This document shows positions 59,656-64,000 of a stretch of DNA of 64,000 nt, one piece after another. The notes under the pieces were generated by a model. It was given only the letters and a program-made list of their open reading frames with translations, was not told where the DNA came from and made no database searches. The position numbers were made by a program, and so were the translations under genes. Source of the stretch: Lepas anatifera. Taxonomy: Eukaryota > Arthropoda > Thecostraca > Lepadidae. The first letter of the stretch is position 1. Each line of letters begins with the position of its first letter. The stretch covers positions 62,001 through 126,000 of the forward strand of contig JAOTON010000198.1 in NCBI GenBank assembly GCA_034440635.1, given 5' to 3'.

Positions 59656-61293
59656 GGGGAAAGTGGGGGGTCACGGACACCGCGGGTAAGACGGACACCC
59701 CCTGTTTGGGACGAACTGACAGTGTCACGACCGGGAAAAGCGTGTAATTCGCTTCCTTTTAGGCCTCGTCGGTCGCAGAGCAACGTTGGGTCCAGTAAGC
59801 TCTCTAGGTTTTATACAATTTTCATAATAGTAAAAACTGCAACTCATGTGTTTTTTCACAATCGAATTTGTAAGGTCATTGCATGGATGTTTAAAAAGAT
59901 ACTTTATTGGTATAACATAATATGGCTCTTCAAGATGTTACATTTTGTTCGCCGCAGTCGCTGACTGTGTAATCACAATGGCGTCCGATTCATGTCCAAG
60001 TTTGTTTAGGAAGAGCAGAGTGGGGTAAGACGGACACCACGTGTGGGGCAAGATGGACATGGTGTCCATATTATCCCGCACAAGGGTATATCTAATTTTA
60101 TACATTATAAGCTTAAATAAATAGAGGCTAATGGCTTGGGGGAGGGTGGGTACACAGGGCCTCAAATGCCGGAGAACATAAAACCTGGTGCCACCCCCTG
60201 GCAAGGCGCGCACCCAGGATTTTTATTCGGGGGGGCGGCTGACGAGAGGGGGCAGCAGGCCGGTGGAGAGGGCGGCATTTTGCCTCAGGGGACACACTTG
60301 TTCACCCAAAGGGCGGCCAATTTTCGCATCCTGGGGGGAAAGCGATGAATTGTTTGCTCCACAGGCCTAGTGTAATTTCTTAGGGGCGGCGTGTTGGGTG
60401 CAGGGGCAGCAAAATCAGTGTAGCGCTGCCTCTAAGTCAGGTGAAGGCTCATTCTTCCCCTCGATGGGCACCTTCGGCCAGGGCCGAAAAGTATTCAGGT
60501 GTCACCATTGAAAAGTCAAACCATAAATGTGTCACCGCACCAAACTGCAAAATGTGACCCGTTTTGCGTCAGTAGGAAACCAATGGACTCTCATGGATCA
60601 TCCTAGTTGTTGAAAAACTGTGCGAGCTCTAATTATAGGAGCCAATCTCAGCGATTTGTTCCGTATTTGTCTGAGAGCATGCCAAGTAATTTTTGTCACT
60701 TTGCCCACCCTGGGCTGTCACCATTTATAATGGCAAAATGGTAGATTTTTCGACCCCTGCCTTCGGCGCTCCACATGGATAATGGTGGCACTTTGGAGCC
60801 AAAGTGTTTGGGGGGTCCGCTGCCTCCCCCCGGGTGTGCGCCCGTCCCCTGATCCAAATTCAAAATCCAAATCCAAAATTTCCCATGTATTTCCAATGGA
60901 GAGGTCATGCCTCGTACCTGACGTTAGGTCATCGATATCAAAAATACCAGAACATATTTAAGAGAACTCGGTGGGTCCATTATGTGATATGAGTTTCAAT
61001 CGGATAAGTTCACCCTGCTCCGACTTATGTCATCTTAAACTTTTTTTGAGGTCAGGTCACTTGACCTGTGCTGGTGACCTGACCTGAGCTGACCTAACCT
61101 TACAATTTTCACAGAAGTTTTGAAAATGATGAGGGAAAAGGTTTGCCAGGTACGGCGGCGCTACGCGCCGCCGTTTTACTACTATCTCCGAAAAACCCGA
61201 GGGGGGCGGGTACCCGCCCTCCCGTCAATGCGCGTGTTAAGTCATCGAAAACTCACACCATTATTACGGTGTCCGAGACCCCCCACTTTCCCT
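59656..61293. mobile_element. TA-flanked element with 27-bp inverted ends
   Basis: It starts GGGGAAAGTGGGGGGTC and its inverted right end reads AGGGAAAGTGGGGGGTC; the match extends through CGGACACCG. TA lies on each side (59654-59655 and 61294-61295). GTAAGACGGACACC-like words recur near 59690 and 60027. It contains a fragment of the TGACCT-rich TTAA family (about 60880-61236). A TA duplication suggests a Tc1/mariner-type element, but no transposase is seen. Confidence 0.65.
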
Positions 61294-61745
61294 TATCTCA
61301 TTGCCTAGAAAGCAATGCCCGTGGCGGGATTTGAACCGTTAAACTTTCTATGGTCATTTGCATGTTTAAAATACGTGCCTGAGGCGGGATCTGAAGGCTT
61401 GTTGTTCTTTGGACCATGTGACCGGATAAAAAAGCCATACCCGTGGTTGGATTTCAACCACAGGCCTGGTACAGATCCTTCGTCTGCATCAGAGTGTACC
61501 TGAGGTGGTTTTTCGAGCTGCAGTGGTTTAAACTAGCATTCGACTGGATAAAGCAGCCATGTCCAGCGCCGGATTCGATTCATGGACTTATGCGTGACGA
61601 AATATATGTACACAAAGCAGTTTCACAGCTTGGATTTAAACCGCAGTCGTTTTTTACCCTTTGCGTTTGAAAATACGCAAAAGGTAAAAAAAGGCCGCCC
61701 TGGGATTTGAACACATCATTTTTATAACCTACTTGCAGTCGGTTT

Positions 61746-61959
61746 ACCTTGCACGCAGCGTCTCAAAGACCAGGGACGGCGGATTCCAGGGGGTAAGGGG
61801 TGCAGTTTCACCCTTTGAATTTTGATTAGTCCAGGGCGGCGCCCCCTCCCAAAGATATATTGAGTACCGGGTTTTCCGACTTGCTCTACAACTTGGCTAT
61901 CACAGTTGAAATCACGTTATGAAGGTGCCACCTTCCCTTTAATGTTGAAGCGATCTACC
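61746..61959. other. Repeat debris
   Basis: 61860-61942 is the right end of the AAAGGGAATGTG MITE family seen at 31416 and 35979. The preceding 61780-61860 resembles a hAT-like MITE edge (GGCGGATTCCAGGGGG). Confidence 0.5.
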
Positions 61960-63237
61960 TGAAGCAAATTGTACGGTGCCTTCAGCATACTCTAAGAAAA
62001 GATCCAATGATGAAGAGACAAGTCAGCGACGGAAAAAAAACATGCGGACTGAGCTCTGAAGTACTCCAGGGATCAATTGAAACGATGAGATGACTTTGTT
62101 GGTAAATCCCTTCAACTGCTTGCCAATCAGCTACCGACCAAGGGCAAAATCCTCCAAAGGTACCGAGCCCTCCGCTTACAAGAGCCTAGAGCAACGAAGC
62201 ACTACCTAGCTGGACAGATCGCTTTAGAGGTCCAGGCAATATGAGTCACCGTTCGAGTGCCCTGCAATACTGTTTACAGCAGCTGTAAGGTGTCATGCAT
62301 ACGCTAGACTTGTGGTTCAAGCAATACTGAAACCTGAATCGAGAAACACTTTCATTTCAGCGCCAGCTCTATTCATGTCACCGCCAGCTCATGGCAGTCG
62401 GTTATTCTTTTCGTGGTAACAGGGACGAGTTCTTAGGGAACCTGCATATGATCATGAGGGCTAACAAAAATCCTTCTTCGCAAGAGGACTTCAGTTTCTT
62501 CATGAATCTACACCAGGTGCATAGTCCTAGAATTAGATAAAATATTTTCTGCTCACGCTATTTTTTGTTGTTGTTTTTCTGGCGATGCTCTTCGACAAGC
62601 TCTCCATGGCCCCCGCCGAGCACCTTCGAGTCAAGCAGATTGCAGAGCTACTCTTTCATGGTCCATACTTCTTGCAGGCCCTACTGACTGCGGGAACTCC
62701 ACGACTTGATCTCAGGCTGTTCCAGGACATGAAGACCTATTCGGGGCAGCTACCAACCGCTGCGAAAGCCACACAGTGCTCTATCATGCGCCAACCGTGG
62801 CATCTCACGGGGGAAAACGTCGTGCTCTAGTTGTTTGGTGAGGGTGTGTCAACAGATGAAAATGCAGGAGTAGCTGCTGCACTCCCTGACAGTCACACAG
62901 CCAGGAACATTGGCACCGGGAAAGCCGATGTTGTCAGGCAGCAGATAAGCTGACAAGTGGTGCAAAGGCTCTGCGACTTCATCCGACCGCACTCCAGGCT
63001 GGCATTCAGGTGGATGAACGTCAGCAACCAGTGGGTACCACCCAGGAATCGGCGAGTGATGCAGACTTCATCAGTATGAACGCTTTCATGGAAAATCTAG
63101 CAGTCACACACAACAGCGCAGAACAATCGGTGAAATACATCACGGACTACAGCGATGTTGCCCGCGAAGGTGAAATTAGGGCTCGGAACGTGACAGTAGC
63201 CTGCGTGCACCGTCCCCAATACGATACGATACGATAA
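61960..63237 (+). pseudogene. Decayed ORF of unknown, probably TE-linked protein
   Basis: Plus-strand coding-like sequence with breaks. 62585-62830 reads AEHLRVKQIAELLFHGPYFLQALL ... RQPWHLTGENVVL, then TAG, then continues in frame LFGEGVSTDENAGVAAALPD. After a frameshift, 63010-63237 reads NSAEQSVKYITDYSDVAREGEIRA. The WHLTGENVV-LF and AEQSVKYITDY pieces remind me of a poorly characterised protein family found in many arthropod genomes; I cannot name it. No signal of expression is visible. Confidence that this is decayed coding sequence is moderate; identity is weak. Confidence 0.4.
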
Positions 63238-63480
63238 TTTATTCATATACAATGGTTTTCAAAAGGTTACATCGAGATCGGCGCAAAAGTCCTAGCGGAC
63301 TTAACTCAGGGCGCCTTTCTCAAAATTATCTATACACATGTAGGTTCGTAAACACAACAGGTAGACACATACACACGAAACATAGACGAACCAACGTGAC
63401 ACTTGACATTTAAGCGCCGAGTCTCTCGAAAAAAGGGTTGGATGACGTGCACGTGTAAACATATGAATATAGAACTAGAA
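63220..63480 (-). mobile_element. Possible 3' end of a non-LTR element
   Basis: On the minus strand the sequence ends with GAATAAATTATCG followed by a short TATCG tandem (63222-63236), a layout typical of LINEs with a microsatellite tail. No coding part is visible inside the segment. Confidence 0.4.
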
Positions 63481-64000
63481 GGAGTAGTCTAACAATATTT
63501 TATCTGAGAACAAGTTTCCTTCCCCATTCATGGGCTTCGGAATAAACATATTAAAACCATTGGCTTGATGATATGGTGTGTTGCTTTGACTGCACCGATC
63601 GGTTGCGAAAAATGAGACAATCATATTTGTACAACGAACGCCCGCTTTCCATGCCATTGATAGTCCCAGGGAAAACCAATCCAGCTATGCCCTGGAAAGC
63701 GGTTAAATTTTACTCACTGTGGTCGATTCTGGTCCATTTTCTTGAAAAAGCACTATAATTTTCCCCTATGTCCCGGGCTACCCCCAAAAACGTTTATCAG
63801 ATCCGCCTCTGGCCAGTGATCTCGCAATTCGAAACTTCTTAGCTCTATAAAAACATCAAGAAGTGGTTTTACATCAATTTGTATGAGGGAAATATGTTTT
63901 GTGCTGCCATAAGCTTTCGAATGAACCCATTTTCAAGCCAATACAACGATTTTCAATTTTCATCAGTTTGGGGGCGGGGGGGACCAAACCCCAAAGCATC
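63481..64000. other. Right edge, no recognised gene
   Basis: Only short ORFs. CAGATCCGCCTCTGG near 63800 resembles a hAT-like MITE end. Confidence 0.35.

Larger units (their letters stand above)
58360..61745. repeat. 61-bp satellite split by two transposons
   Basis: Units centred on GCGGGATTTGAACC occur at about 58431, 58492, 58550, 59624, 61325, 61387, 61446, 61507, 61567, 61628 and 61697. Removing the insertions 58606-59612 and 59656-61293, with one copy of each target duplication, restores spacing of about 61-62 bp across both junctions. The reverse complement GGTTCAAATCCCGC matches a tRNA B-box; no A-box is evident. Confidence 0.65.

Overview
The window is arthropod nuclear DNA: intron-containing, TE-rich and low in gene density. 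Its only genes recognisable by sequence are six minus-strand paralogues of a small RR-2 type (Rebers-Riddiford) cuticular protein. I cannot name the species; a crustacean or insect would fit equally well. No prokaryotic features, CRISPR arrays or rRNA are present.

Genes. The six genes (coding exons at 1498, 9493, 17463, 26030, 32763 and 39402) share one architecture. An ATG-containing first exon contributes only Met-Lys. It sits 0.9-1.4 kb upstream of a single large exon carrying the rest of the signal peptide, an RR-2 chitin-binding domain and a C-terminal tandem of a 13-residue AYHAPKPVYHAAP-type repeat. In all six a TATAAAA box begins exactly 62 nt before the ATG, with a CCAAT box and a CRE-like or AGGTCA-like site further upstream. 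Reading the coding exon alone suggests that copies 1 and 4 carry a premature TGA. That TGA lies in the intron, just before a conserved CAG acceptor, so the genes look intact. Copy 3 has a genuine 1-bp insertion (G5 to G6) that replaces its repeat tail.

Layout. About 2070-23406 is a nearly identical tandem amplification (period about 7.99 kb, about 2.67 copies) holding genes 2 and 3, the intron and promoter of gene 1, and their spacers. Genes 4, 5 and 6 lie in older, diverged units of the same family (23.4-41 kb). An orphan spacer (54.83-56.88 kb) is the last trace of the array; no seventh gene follows it here. Spacers carry a recurrent 88-bp palindrome-rich conserved block and TGACCT direct repeats with a 4-bp spacer.

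Mobile elements. Comparing occupied and empty units gives clean boundaries for many insertions: a 4.63-kb hAT-like element with an 8-bp target duplication and a large internal minisatellite (41510-46140), nested in a piggyBac-like TTAA element; another TTAA element (27705-30734) holding a LINE fragment; a TAT-flanked element (23886-25178); several short hAT-like MITEs; TTAA MITEs rich in TGACCT; and a TA-flanked element. From 47 kb on the sequence is mostly TE debris: a tRNA-derived SINE-like unit, a decayed LINE, a 61-bp satellite split by two transposons, and a decayed unknown ORF near the right edge.
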